Shown one piece after another: positions 41,875 to 55,815 of a stretch of DNA of 64,000 nt. The notes below the pieces were generated by a model that saw only the letters and a list, made by a program, of their open reading frames with translations, searched no databases and was not told the DNA's origin. A program made the translations under genes and the position numbers. This DNA comes from Halobacillus hunanensis (GTDB lineage: Bacteria; Bacillota; Bacilli; Bacillales; Halobacillaceae), in assembly GCF_900166655.1 (NCBI RefSeq), contig NZ_FVZB01000006.1, positions 806,001-870,000 of the forward strand, read 5' to 3'. The stretch's first letter is position 1; each line of letters starts with the position of its first letter.

Positions 41875-42591
41875 TTAATATTCAGCAGTTATGATAGGTG
41901 TGCCAATTGTAACGATTGTTCGACCGCCCAATGTTCGCGTCGCGAATTGGACATTCATCGCCCCATTCGGTAATGGGATGGCTTGGTTCCACCTTGATGT
42001 GTAGCCGGATCTGCTAGTCCAGCGTTGTTCGGTAGCTGCTTCGATCGTTGTTATATTGAATGCTTTTTTGAATTTCTGATAGATTAAAACATCATCAATA
42101 ATACCACCATCTTCAGCTTTAAGACAAGTGTATAAAGTGACATTTTCTGAAAAAAACCGCTTCTGAATCTGGTTGATTTGCTGCATAATTTCCTGGGTCG
42201 TTAATGTCTGTGTACCCCCGGTAGTAAGTGAGTAAACCAATTCTGTGGAAATGGTTTCATCTCTTGGGGTAATCACTGTAAAATGTTCGATAAAATCAGA
42301 ACTTTTTTGACCGTTTGTAAAAGTTTTTTTACGAGCCAAATTGGTTTCTTCTTCTATTACTTGGTCCTCGGAAACATAAGCCTTTATTTGCTGAATGACT
42401 TGTTCTGCTTCGTCTATGTTGATGGACTCTTTAAGGACAACTTTATATTCAGTAACGTGAAGCTGTTCACCTTCAGCAAATGCCGCCAACTCTAGTAACG
42501 GAGAAATATCCGTTTGCTCTCCAGCCGTTTCCTGCGGGTGAACACCTGATAATAACGTCAAGGTTAGTAAACCAGTCCATAAAATCTTCAT
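41875..42591 (-). CDS. ywmB: YwmB-family secreted protein
   Basis: A 238-residue exported protein with a signal peptide (MKILWTGLLTLTLLSGVHP) and a YwmB-like body (TEYKVVLKESINIDEAEQVIQ ... SGYTSRWNQAIPLPNGAMNV, ending RTLGGRTIVTIGTPIITAEY). Members of this family have a TATA-box-binding-like fold but act outside the membrane; function is unknown. It precedes murA in the same order as in B. subtilis. Confidence 0.88.
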   Translation of the reverse strand: MKILWTGLLTLTLLSGVHPQETAGEQTDISPLLELAAFAEGEQLHVTEYKVVLKESINIDEAEQVIQQIKAYVSEDQVIEEETNLARKKTFTNGQKSSDFIEHFTVITPRDETISTELVYSLTTGGTQTLTTQEIMQQINQIQKRFFSENVTLYTCLKAEDGGIIDDVLIYQKFKKAFNITTIEAATEQRWTSRSGYTSRWNQAIPLPNGAMNVQFATRTLGGRTIVTIGTPIITAEY

Positions 42592-42675
42592 ATGTAATTC
42601 CTCCCCCTCGTAATACTACAAGTGTGAACAGGGGGAGTGAGTTTCATACGATACTTTTTATGACACGTTCTGACA

Positions 42676-42909
42676 TTAAAATAAATACACTAAACTATTC
42701 GACCAATTGATGAGATCCAAGAAGAAGTTACTAACCGATGTAGCAATTGCAATCGTGATCAGTATCATTAAGACTCTGATTTCGAAGATACGTCCTTTTC
42801 TAAAAAACGCATCTAGATTTACTGCCTGCAGGACCTTCCAGGTGATGATAATGAAGATAATATGAGAGGTCATGCTGAGGAGTGCATCTTGTAGTAGAAA
42901 TTGATCCAT
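42676..42909 (-). CDS. ywzB: DUF1146 (YwzB) membrane protein
   Basis: A 77-residue protein with two membrane helices (about 12-30 and 48-67), matching the DUF1146/YwzB family that is encoded next to the ATP synthase operon in many Bacilli. Function is unknown; the neighbourhood suggests an envelope or energy link. Confidence 0.88.
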   Translation of the reverse strand: MDQFLLQDALLSMTSHIIFIIITWKVLQAVNLDAFFRKGRIFEIRVLMILITIAIATSVSNFFLDLINWSNSLVYLF

Positions 42910-43261
42910 TCGTCGAACACCTCACTGACGGATCTACCGATTTTGCACACATATTAAACAATTACATGAGATAGATAGTTTGTCAATAAGTTAGTGTTTA
43001 TTCGTCATGATCCCTGTGAACATTGTGTGAACACCTATAGAAAGGCAGCCCAATCGACGAGGTTCGAACTCTTACATCATCATAGACGAGTGTCGCAGCA
43101 AGATCTGTCAAAATGATAATTACCTCAGACAGAAGAAAGTATTTCCCGGGGAATAATGACAAAAAAGATGATTAATTTCCTCCTAGATCATGCTTACAAA
43201 AGTCGAAATCAACCGCAGCCACTGATAATCTCTATTCTTGTCGGAGATGAGTTTTTCACAA
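42910..43261. other. 350-bp gap between ywzB and atpC, no gene seen
   Basis: No frame with a start and ribosome binding site. It must hold the ywzB promoter; TTGACA is present on the minus strand (42986-42981) but no well-spaced -10 is clear. Confidence 0.4.
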
Positions 43262-43291
43262 TAAAAAACTGCTTTCGTAATGAAAGCAGTT
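43262..43291 (-). terminator. Terminator of the ATP synthase operon
   Basis: Perfect 10-bp stem AACTGCTTTC/GAAAGCAGTT, followed on the minus strand by TTTTATTG, three bases past the atpC stop. Confidence 0.92.
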
Positions 43292-43293
43292 CT

Positions 43294-43710
<417 letters not shown>

Positions 43711-43735
43711 TTAGGCAGATCATAAGTGCCCGGGC

Positions 43736-43769
43736 TTCAGGCGCAGGTCACGATACCTCAGCGCCTGAA
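43736..43769 (-). other. Intercistronic hairpin between atpD and atpC
   Basis: TTCAGGCGC/GCGCCTGAA, perfect 9-bp stem with a 16-base loop and no T-run; it may modulate RNA processing or stability. Confidence 0.7.
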
Positions 43770-43790
43770 TGACACTTTAAAATGATATGC

Positions 43791-46097
<2,307 letters not shown>

Positions 46098-46144
46098 TCA
46101 CCACCCTTTCTAGTGTCAAGCTGTAACAGCTCTCCGGGTACTTT

Positions 46145-46173
46145 CAAGTTATCCCTTTGCTGCAGCTAACTTG
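46145..46173 (-). other. Intercistronic hairpin between atpA and atpG
   Basis: CAAGTTA/TAACTTG, perfect 7-bp stem with a 15-base loop; it sits in an unusually wide 126-bp gap for this operon. Confidence 0.5.
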
Positions 46174-46217
46174 TGGTGCTGCATGGAGGCTTGTAAGCTT
46201 ATCTAGTTACGATTCTA

Positions 46218-47732
<1,515 letters not shown>

Positions 47733-47748
47733 TCACCCCTATCATCTT

Positions 47749-48291
47749 TTATACTTTCGAAACTAGCTCACGTTCCATACGACTTAGTTTTCCTCTGACC
47801 GATCCGTCAAAAATACGGTTGCCGACACGAAGGCGAATACCGCCGAGCAGAGAAGTTTCTACTACATTCGTAAGGTTTAATGAGCGCTTGTCGACTTTTG
47901 GTGCAAATGTCTTAGAGATTCGCTTGATTTCACGCTCTGAAAGTGGACGCACAGAATAAACGGTTGCGTCTGCGATCCCATTTGCTTCATTCATTTGTAA
48001 AATGAAGTGATCGACCACTGGGAGGATGACCTCTTCTCTATGCCTGTCGATGAGCAGCATAAGAGTATGAAGGATCTCCTTCGATACATCCTTAAAGGAA
48101 TCATTGATCAACTTTTTCTTCTGATCAACTGTCACACGCGGGTGCTTCAAAAATGTAACGATATTTCTATTGCTGCGAAAAACTTCTTTGATCGCACGTA
48201 ATTCTGTATCAAATGTCTCTAGCTTTGATCGTTCTGAACCGAGTTGAAAAAGAGCGGTGGCATAACGCTTAGCAACGATCGTTTCACTCAT
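47749..48291 (-). CDS. atpH: F1Fo ATP synthase delta subunit
   Basis: A 180-residue peripheral-stalk subunit: helical N-terminal domain (VAKRYATALFQLGSERSKLE) and C-terminal LLGGIRLRVGNRIFDGSVRGKLSRMERELV, the most conserved part of the family. It overlaps the stop of atpF by 4 bp, indicating coupled translation. Confidence 0.96.
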   Translation of the reverse strand: MSETIVAKRYATALFQLGSERSKLETFDTELRAIKEVFRSNRNIVTFLKHPRVTVDQKKKLINDSFKDVSKEILHTLMLLIDRHREEVILPVVDHFILQMNEANGIADATVYSVRPLSEREIKRISKTFAPKVDKRSLNLTNVVETSLLGGIRLRVGNRIFDGSVRGKLSRMERELVSKV

Positions 48292-48809
48292 CGCTCTTCT
48301 CCTGCCTCGTCAATGTATTGATTGATAAGTGCTTCTTGATCTTTTTCAGATAGTTCTTTTTCAATCACTTTCGATGCGATCATAACAGACATGGAAGCCA
48401 CTTGATCTTTAAGTGTTTGAACAGCTTTATCACGCTCTTGCTCAATTTCCTGGCGAGCAGAAATCTTGAGGCGGTCTGCTTCCTTACGAGCAGATTCGAT
48501 AATATCGCGTTCTTGTGCTCCAGCTGTCTTACGTGCATCTTCAATTATACTTTGCGCGTCTTCACGCGTTTTTTTCAACTCTTCAGAAGCTTGTCGCTGC
48601 ATTTCGATCGCTTCCTGGTGGTTCTTTTCAGCAGAATCTATTTCATTTGAAATATAATCTTCACGTTCTTTCATCATGTTCATGAACGGTCCCCAGGCAA
48701 ATTTTCCTAATAGCGCAAGCAGCACTAGGAAAAGAATCAGCTGAACGAGCATATCACCAACGTTCAGGCCACTGGCACCTAGGACGAATAATCCTGTAAA
48801 AGTTTGCAC
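48288..48809 (-). CDS. atpF: F1Fo ATP synthase b subunit
   Basis: A 173-residue peripheral-stalk subunit: one membrane helix (about 15-35, GDMLVQLILFLVLLALLGKFAWGPF) followed by a long coiled coil (REDYISNEIDSAEKNHQEA ... ARQEIEQERDKAVQTLKDQ). Start GTG 48809 is eight bases after AAAGGAG; the longer frame would run through that site. Confidence 0.94.
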   Translation of the reverse strand: MQTFTGLFVLGASGLNVGDMLVQLILFLVLLALLGKFAWGPFMNMMKEREDYISNEIDSAEKNHQEAIEMQRQASEELKKTREDAQSIIEDARKTAGAQERDIIESARKEADRLKISARQEIEQERDKAVQTLKDQVASMSVMIASKVIEKELSEKDQEALINQYIDEAGEER

Positions 48810-48940
48810 ATTGCTCACTCCTTTCAAGCACGAATCCGTAATGGGCTATACATGACAAAAACCAGGGCTTAAAGATATTTAAGTCCAAGTTTTCATTTCG
48901 GTAATAATGGGTATATACATTTTGGCTGGTGTAAAGGAAA

Positions 48941-48968
48941 GGCGAAGTCTGTCTTACGGTACTTCGCC
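48941..48968 (-). other. Intercistronic hairpin after atpE
   Basis: Perfect 8-bp GC-rich stem GGCGAAGT/ACTTCGCC, 23 bp past the atpE stop in a 182-bp gap before atpF. It may stabilise the atpE message, whose product is needed in many copies per enzyme. Confidence 0.7.
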
Positions 48969-48991
48969 ATCACTCTATGAACGTTACCTAG

Positions 48992-49240
<249 letters not shown>

Positions 49241-49243
49241 TTA

Positions 49244-49990
<747 letters not shown>

Positions 49991-50359
49991 CTATTCTGTT
50001 GACTTGTTAAACAGGTAATCTATAAAAATGACAAAGTAGGCTGTCATTAAGCCCAATACTACCGAAACTAAATGGAAATGTTCTTCAAATTGAAGGACGA
50101 TGACTGCGGCTAAAGCGCCGGTAGCCAATCGCGTTAATGTGCCAATGCCTCTGGATGGCTTTTCACCTTTTGCAGATGTCTCACCAAGCTTGGTAATTTT
50201 CTTCTGCATGAGCCAGAGGTTGAAGAAACTAAGAATGCTTCCTAATAGAAGCCCGAGGAAAACTGGTTGCCAAGGTGTAAACCCCCACCCTAGAACAAGT
50301 AAAGCTAGAAGGTAGAACATCCATTTTCGCTGACGGGTTATCATGTGTTGAAATTCCAA
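49991..50359 (-). CDS. atpI: ATP synthase protein I (AtpI)
   Basis: A 122-residue membrane protein with four helices (MITRQRKWMFYLLALLVLGW, PVFLGLLLGSILSFFNLWLM and two more). AtpI aids c-ring assembly and may affect ion supply. TTG 50359 is ten bases after GGGAG and yields a protein close to the 127-residue B. subtilis AtpI; the frame upstream to 50491 is leader RNA. Confidence 0.87.
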   Translation of the reverse strand: MEFQHMITRQRKWMFYLLALLVLGWGFTPWQPVFLGLLLGSILSFFNLWLMQKKITKLGETSAKGEKPSRGIGTLTRLATGALAAVIVLQFEEHFHLVSVVLGLMTAYFVIFIDYLFNKSTE

Positions 50360-50649
50360 AATGCATCGTCTCCCGTGTACACTTGTACTAAAATGAATCG
50401 TTCGTATGTACCTGTACTCTAGCCATTGGCAGTGCGAACTAGATATAGTGGTACAGTGGAAGATTGTTCCCCGAACCTTTCCACGAACCACCAGCGATCT
50501 GGTCCCAGCTAGCCAGGGAAAGCAGTAACATGGTCACCCCATGAATCTGCCCTATGTGAAAGGATTCATTGCGACAATTTCCGCCGTAAACATATGGCGA
50601 AAAATTCAATGATCCCATGGATGAAAACCTTATCATTCCACACTATGTA

Positions 50650-50740
50650 AGAATACAATAGGGGTTATATGATGTCAATGAGTTTGGGGGCAAAAGAACA
50701 ATTGTGTGACACGATTTGATCACATTTTTGTCACAATTTG
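50650..50740 (-). promoter_or_regulatory. atp operon promoter with upstream inverted repeat
   Basis: On the minus strand TTGACA (50678-50673) and TATTCT (50655-50650) are 17 bp apart, giving a leader of about 285 nt before atpI. Upstream, AATTGTG-TG-ACA (50700-50711) and TGTCACAATT (50729-50738) form an inverted repeat around TGTGA-N10-TCACA, reminiscent of Rex or Fnr/CRP-type sites but with wider spacing. Confidence 0.55.
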
Positions 50741-50760
50741 AACAACCCTTTATCCCACAT

Positions 50761-50791
50761 AAAAAAACACCCTTTTCACAGGTGTTTTTTT
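50761..50791. terminator. Bidirectional terminator between vpr and atpI
   Basis: AAAAAAACACC/GGTGTTTTTTT, perfect 11-bp stem with a nine-base loop and T-run on both strands. Confidence 0.88.
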
Positions 50792-50841
50792 GTGCACATT
50801 ATCCTCCCCAACCTAACCCAGTTATAAATACCCTTTTATTA

Positions 50842-50880
50842 CCACCTCAGGTCATCCAGAATCTGGATGACCTGAGGTGG
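50842..50880. repeat. 39-bp palindrome family, copy 8, terminator-like
   Basis: Arms identical to the other copies; loop GAATC; outer pairs TA/TA. It lies 22 bp past the vpr-like stop. There is no T-run, but the hairpin at 50761 follows. Confidence 0.92.
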
Positions 50881-50902
50881 TAAATAATAGTAAATACATT
50901 CC

Positions 50903-53128
50903 TTACTCTTTGTTTTCCAGGTAGATGGGGAAGGGATAGCTATAGGTTTGTTTGTCTTTTGTAACTGTAACGACTGCGATATATGGTCCGGCCAGGGCTC
51001 CTTTCAAACCGCGATCGATCTCACCTTCGACCATGCCTGCTTCCGTTTCCTCTCGTGTAAATAATGTACCTTGGTGCAGCATCGTGCCCGCACGGTACAA
51101 ATCAACCGTGATTTGATCGACAGTTTCCGTCAAGTAGAAACGATAGGACAAATCCCCTTGTGTCTGCCAGTCTTTGTACAACTCAAAACCCGACACCTTC
51201 TCATAATCCGCCCGCTCCATCATAAATAAATAAGGCAGTTGATACGTTTGACTGTTACTCTTCACCGTAATGTATCCCTGATGTACGCCTTTCCCTACGA
51301 AAGCTTTCGATACACTGATCTCGATGGGGATTTCTGCCTTTTCATCAGGCGCCAACTGGATCGTTTCCGGCATTGTCCACGTTACCCCTGTTGGACTGTC
51401 GGGCAGGGGAACAGAAATCGTTTGAGTCTTGTCCCCTTTATTGTGCACCGTAATCATCGCTTTTTCCCGAAAGAACGAATCTTCTATCCGTCCAAAGTAA
51501 AGGCCCCCTGGTTCAATCCACAAGTCGGGCTGGATAGCAGCTTCGGTATCAATAACCCCCGTCCCTTGTGCGGTGGGCGGGTACAGCTGACCGGACTGCT
51601 TTGTCAACAAGTCAGCCGTCGTCATCATCGAACGCTTGATCTGTGCAGGGCTCCAATCCGGATGAGCTTCAATCATCAGGGCTGCAACCCCAGCAACGTG
51701 CGGAGCGGCCATACTCGTCCCTTGCAGCGGTTGGTAACCACCTGGTACTGTACTGATAATATTGACACCAGGAGCAAGAATGTCAGGTTTGACAACCCAG
51801 TTCGTCGTCACCGGCCCTCGTGAGCTGAATGGAGCTATTCCACGGTCGACCTCTACCTTGGTCGTCTCAAGCCACTGGTCCCCCTTTACACCGTGCTCCA
51901 TCAACCACTTTCCATCTTTTCCGGACACAGCTGCGACCGGAATCGGAACCTCACCTGTTAAAGCCCCCTGAAACATCCCCGGCTGATTATTGTAAATGAT
52001 CACCCCAACAGCGCCCTGCTCATATGCCATCTGCGCCATTTCCGTAAACGGCACGACTCCACGCTCCATCAAGACAATTTTTCCAGTCGCCTGGGGTACA
52101 ATCGTTTCGCCAGAGCCCCCGTCGATTAACGGATATTTTTTTGAAAAATTCCAGGGTACAGATCCCTGCATCAATTGGACGCCAACCTTTCGATCGAGTC
52201 CCGGCAAAGTGAGGACAGGCCGCGTCGTCGGAAGCGAGGACGCTCCAACTGTAATCGCCTTTGAAGACGTACCCGGTGACCCTACCGTCCATGTATCAGG
52301 GCCAGCGTTCCCCGCTGCAACCACAACAGTTGTCCCCAGTTCCACAGCCTTATTGACCGCTTTCGTCGTCGGCCAGTCCGGCCCATTTACCGTGTTTCCA
52401 AGCGAAAGGTTAATTACGTCCATTCCGTCCTCTACCGCCTGTTCAATGGCAGCGATCACCTGTACCGATGACCCTGTCCCGCCAGGACCAAGCGCACGAT
52501 ACGCATAAAGCTCTGCTTCTGGCGCAACACCTTTCATATCTCCATTAGCTGCAATGATCCCGGCAACGTGGGTTCCGTGCATCGTCGCCCCAAAGCCTCC
52601 CATTGTTTCCATGGGATCCTGATCAAAGTCGACAACATCAAATCCCCCCCGGTAGCTTGCGGTTAAATCCGGGTGGGTGTAATCGATCCCTGTATCAATG
52701 ACGCCGACTTTCACCCCTTCTCCCGTGTAGGAAGTCTCCTCTCTGACCACCTCCGTCGTTAAAAGCGGCTTATCCTTCTTCGCCAATGATTCAATCTTTC
52801 CATTATTTACGGCACTGTATGTCCGTACTGGGTACTGATTAACAATGGAATCAAGGCGAGCGAGCTTCTCAAGTTCTTCTGCTTCTCCCTTGATGGCCAC
52901 TCCTTGAAAAATAGTGTTATACGTTGCAACAACTTCAAGGAGCGGAAGCCTCGACTGTATCTGACTCGCAAATGCTTTCGGTGATTCTTCTAGTTCAACT
53001 ATAATGGTGGTTTCCTCTGACGGTTCAGGCTGTTCAAACAAGGCAGGTTGTGTAGGCTGCTGACCTGGCTGACTGAATCCAGCCATCACAAGTACCGTGA
53101 GGAATACGAGTGCAGAAAACTTACGCAT
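50903..53128 (-). CDS. vpr: Vpr-like extracellular S8 serine protease with PA domain
   Basis: A 741-residue secreted subtilase. Signal peptide (1-20), inhibitor I9-type propeptide (about 40-105, TTIIVELEESPKAF), and the protease domain with Asp145 (VIDTGID), His184 (MHGTHVAG), NAGPDTW and Ser in LQGTSMAAPHVAGVAAL. A PA insertion (about 335-445, KIVLMERGVVPFTEMAQMAYEQGAVGVIIYN) interrupts it, as in Vpr (806 residues), followed by a beta-rich C-terminal part. No Cys follows the signal, so it is not a lipoprotein. It sits between mnaA and atpI, where B. subtilis has no protease gene. Confidence 0.88.
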   Translation of the reverse strand: MRKFSALVFLTVLVMAGFSQPGQQPTQPALFEQPEPSEETTIIVELEESPKAFASQIQSRLPLLEVVATYNTIFQGVAIKGEAEELEKLARLDSIVNQYPVRTYSAVNNGKIESLAKKDKPLLTTEVVREETSYTGEGVKVGVIDTGIDYTHPDLTASYRGGFDVVDFDQDPMETMGGFGATMHGTHVAGIIAANGDMKGVAPEAELYAYRALGPGGTGSSVQVIAAIEQAVEDGMDVINLSLGNTVNGPDWPTTKAVNKAVELGTTVVVAAGNAGPDTWTVGSPGTSSKAITVGASSLPTTRPVLTLPGLDRKVGVQLMQGSVPWNFSKKYPLIDGGSGETIVPQATGKIVLMERGVVPFTEMAQMAYEQGAVGVIIYNNQPGMFQGALTGEVPIPVAAVSGKDGKWLMEHGVKGDQWLETTKVEVDRGIAPFSSRGPVTTNWVVKPDILAPGVNIISTVPGGYQPLQGTSMAAPHVAGVAALMIEAHPDWSPAQIKRSMMTTADLLTKQSGQLYPPTAQGTGVIDTEAAIQPDLWIEPGGLYFGRIEDSFFREKAMITVHNKGDKTQTISVPLPDSPTGVTWTMPETIQLAPDEKAEIPIEISVSKAFVGKGVHQGYITVKSNSQTYQLPYLFMMERADYEKVSGFELYKDWQTQGDLSYRFYLTETVDQITVDLYRAGTMLHQGTLFTREETEAGMVEGEIDRGLKGALAGPYIAVVTVTKDKQTYSYPFPIYLENKE

Positions 53129-53238
53129 GCAGAAGCTCCTTTTTCCATAGTTTGTGATGAATGGAAGCGGCTATGCATGCAGTTATTTTTTCACTATTGG
53201 TTTTCTGTCCGATTGGATGCCTCATTCAAAAGATTCTA

Positions 53239-53343
53239 CCCTAACTCTTCCTTGTTCGGCCCAAAACCCAACCGATTCGGCCTTTGACAGCCGGAGTTCT
53301 CCCCTTGAAAGCTGAAGTTCGCCCTTTAACAGCTCGGATTCTG
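53239..53343. repeat. Degenerate 21-bp tandem repeat, array F (5 units)
   Basis: Five units of exactly 21 bp start at 53239, 53260, 53281, 53302 and 53323. On the minus strand the units share GG-CGAA or GG-AGAA cores. It lies between the mnaA terminator and vpr. Confidence 0.87.
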
Positions 53344-53371
53344 ACCAAACGCCATCCAACCCGCCCATAAT

Positions 53372-53406
53372 AAAAAAGGATCAAGCCCGGCGAACAGACT
53401 TGATCC
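53372..53406 (-). terminator. Terminator of mnaA
   Basis: GGATCAAG/CTTGATCC, 8-bp stem, followed on the minus strand by TTTTTTA, eight bases past the stop. Confidence 0.82.
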
Positions 53407-53413
53407 CTCTAGT

Positions 53414-54562
53414 TTATTGTGTTTCAAATCGAGCAGGTTTATCTTCACGCTGCTTGAAAAAGTAGCGGATCGCTTCAGCAATCCGGGCGGACGCTTGTCC
53501 ATCCCCATACGGATTGGAAGCTTGCGCCATCGCTTCATGCTTAGCCGGATCAGACAGAAGTTCGTTGGCCAAGTTAAAAATGTGATCCTCATCTGTACCC
53601 GCGAGCTTCAGTGTCCCCGCTTCAATGCCTTCCGGACGCTCCGTTGTGTCACGCAGGACGAGCACAGGCACACCAAGTGATGGAGCTTCCTCCTGCACCC
53701 CGCCGGAATCAGTCAGAATCAGATGGGCTCTAGAAGCGAAGTTGTGAAAATCGATCACATCAAGCGGCTTGATCAGCTTAATGCGCTCATCATTGCCTAA
53801 AATGTGATCAGCGGTTTCCTGCACCGCCGGGTTGAGGTGCACAGGATAGACCACTTGCACATCGTCATGAGTTTCCACTAAACGCTTAATCGCGCGGAAC
53901 ATTTGCTCCATATTGCTGCCAAGGTTTTCACGGCGATGGGCCGTCATCAGGACGAGCCGTTTGTCACCTAGCTGATCAAGCACCTCGTGTGTGTACTCAT
54001 GATCGACCGTCGTATTCAACGCATCAATAGCCGTATTCCCCGTCACAAAAATATGATCTTCCGGCTTGTTCTCAGCCAGCAGATTGTCCCGGGATTTATC
54101 CGTTGGAGCAAAATGAAGATCTGCCATGACTCCGGTCAGCTGGCGGTTCATCTCTTCCGGAAATGGTGAATATTTATTCCACGTCCTCAAGCCTGCTTCC
54201 ACATGCCCGACCGGAATTTGATTGTAATAAGCGGCAAGCGAGGCAGCAAACGTTGTCGTCGTATCACCATGCACAAGCACAACATCTGGTTCCGTTTTCT
54301 TCATCACGTCGTCAAGCCCCTCGAGTGCTCTTGCTGTGACTTGCGTCAGCGTTTGACGATCCTTCATAATATTTAAATCGTAATCGGGTTCAATGCTGAA
54401 AATGCTCAAAACTTGGTCAAGCATCTGTCTGTGCTGAGCTGTCACCGTGACGATGGGCTCAAATTGCTCTGACCTTTTTTTTAATTCTAAAACGAGCGGC
54501 GCCATTTTGATCGCTTCTGGGCGCGTTCCGAAAATCGTCATCACTTTAATGCGTTTGGACAT
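53414..54562 (-). CDS. mnaA: UDP-N-acetylglucosamine 2-epimerase (non-hydrolysing)
   Basis: A 382-residue enzyme interconverting UDP-GlcNAc and UDP-ManNAc for teichoic acid linkage units or other wall polymers. It starts MSKRIKVMTIFGTRPEAIKMAP and has VLVHGDTTTTFAASLAAYY, GHVEAGLRTWNKYSPFPEEMNRQL and LTDSGGVQEEAPSLGVPVLVLRDTTERPE, all catalytic or UDP-binding motifs. It starts 12 bp after the upp stop and is probably co-transcribed with it. Confidence 0.95.
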   Translation of the reverse strand: MSKRIKVMTIFGTRPEAIKMAPLVLELKKRSEQFEPIVTVTAQHRQMLDQVLSIFSIEPDYDLNIMKDRQTLTQVTARALEGLDDVMKKTEPDVVLVHGDTTTTFAASLAAYYNQIPVGHVEAGLRTWNKYSPFPEEMNRQLTGVMADLHFAPTDKSRDNLLAENKPEDHIFVTGNTAIDALNTTVDHEYTHEVLDQLGDKRLVLMTAHRRENLGSNMEQMFRAIKRLVETHDDVQVVYPVHLNPAVQETADHILGNDERIKLIKPLDVIDFHNFASRAHLILTDSGGVQEEAPSLGVPVLVLRDTTERPEGIEAGTLKLAGTDEDHIFNLANELLSDPAKHEAMAQASNPYGDGQASARIAEAIRYFFKQREDKPARFETQ

Positions 54563-54574
54563 CGAGGAGCCTCC

Positions 54575-55207
54575 TTACTTCGTGCCGAACAGGCGGTCGC
54601 CGGCGTCTCCGAGGCCTGGTTCGATGTAGCCTTTTTCATTTAACCGTTCGTCCATAGCCGCAAGGTAAATATCAACATCAGGATGTGCTTCCTGTACAGC
54701 TTCTACGCCTTCAGGAGCGGCTACAAGACACATGAGACGGATTTGACGGGCGCCGCGTTTCTTGAGTGACTGAATCGCTTCATTGGCTGAGCCCCCTGTA
54801 GCCAGCATCGGATCGATAACAATCAATTCACGTTCTTCGATATCACTTGGAAGTTTGACATAGTATTCCACGGGCTGCAGTGTTTCCGGATCGCGGTAAA
54901 GACCAACGTGTCCCACTTTCGCAGCTGGAATCAGTTTAATAATTCCATCAACCATGCCAAGACCGGCACGCAGGATCGGTACTAGACCAATTTTCTTGCC
55001 TGTCAGCACTTGAGCCTTAGAGTTTTGGACTACCGGTGTATCGATTTCCACTTCCTCAAGCGGCAAATCACGAGTGATTTCAAATGCCATCAGCGCGGCG
55101 ACTTCGTCTACTAATTGGCGGAAATCCTTCGTTCCTGTCTCATTTTTTCTTATGTACGTCAACTTGTGTTGAATTAATGGATGATCCAATACGTATACAT
55201 TTCCCAT
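54575..55207 (-). CDS. upp: Uracil phosphoribosyltransferase
   Basis: A 210-residue pyrimidine salvage enzyme making UMP from uracil and PRPP. The PRPP loop is [20 protein letters not shown], with [16 protein letters not shown] earlier and the uracil-binding [17 protein letters not shown] at the C-terminus. It lies between glyA and mnaA, with a repeat-filled gap on its upstream side. Confidence 0.96.
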   Translation of the reverse strand: MGNVYVLDHPLIQHKLTYIRKNETGTKDFRQLVDEVAALMAFEITRDLPLEEVEIDTPVVQNSKAQVLTGKKIGLVPILRAGLGMVDGIIKLIPAAKVGHVGLYRDPETLQPVEYYVKLPSDIEERELIVIDPMLATGGSANEAIQSLKKRGARQIRLMCLVAAPEGVEAVQEAHPDVDIYLAAMDERLNEKGYIEPGLGDAGDRLFGTK

Positions 55208-55277
55208 TGCCTGTCACTCCTTCTCATAGTTTACATCTGTTAAATTGTACTGAAAAAATATCGAACAAGCAAGCAAC

Positions 55278-55774
55278 GAAAAGCGGAGGTGCCCTGAATC
55301 ACTAAATGAAATTCGGTTAAGAACGGCACGTCCTGTGCCAACACCGAACTGACCCGCGTCCTGCGGGCCCAAGCAGAGCGGCGCAGTGAAGTGGTTTTTC
55401 TTCACGGAGGCGAACTGCTTATGTCTCGAGTGTCTGGGCACCAGAGCTAGACATTCGAAAAGTGGAGAGGGGCGGTCAGACCTGACACGCATAAGCAAAA
55501 TGGCATAGTGAAGCGTTCTTAGAAGTTCGGTTAAGAACGGCAATAGAGGAAGTTCGACTAAAACCGGATAAAGCGGAAGTTCGACTAAAAACGGCCTTCA
55601 AGGAAGTTCGGTTAAGATCGGCACGTCCTGTGCCAACACCGAACGACCCTACATCGTGTAGGGCCTGTGCCAACGTCGAACTACCCCACATCCTGTGGGG
55701 CATGTGCCAACACCGAACGACCCCACATCCTGCGGGGCATGTGCCAACGTCGAACTACTCCACATCCTGTGGGG
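55278..55774. repeat. Composite GAAAAGCGG element copy 3 and a 37-bp hairpin array
   Basis: 55278-55456 is a full copy of the element at 38785. A second, diverged copy starts at 55457 (GAAAAGTGG), passes through short GAAGTTCGACTAAAA units and ends in four 37-bp units (55630-55774). Each unit is GTGCCAAC, then alternately ACCGAACGA or GTCGAACTA, then a hairpin such as CCCCACA-TCC-TGTGGGG. No gene is seen. Confidence 0.88.
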
Positions 55775-55781
55775 CAAAAAA

Positions 55782-55808
55782 AACCACCAGTCTCAGGGAC
55801 TAGTGGTT
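55782..55808 (-). terminator. Terminator of glyA
   Basis: AACCACCAGTC/GACTAGTGGTT stem (one mismatch), followed on the minus strand by TTTTTTTGCC, seven bases past the stop. Confidence 0.88.
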
Positions 55809-55815
55809 TCCTCAT

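Noticed and set aside
42910-43261. Small RNA or riboswitch before ywzB
   Set aside because: No recognisable aptamer core, no terminator-antiterminator pair and no clear promoter in the gap.
55630-55774. CRISPR array
   Set aside because: Repeat and spacer parts are both repeated (strict alternation of two spacers), units are 37 bp in total, and no cas genes are in the window.
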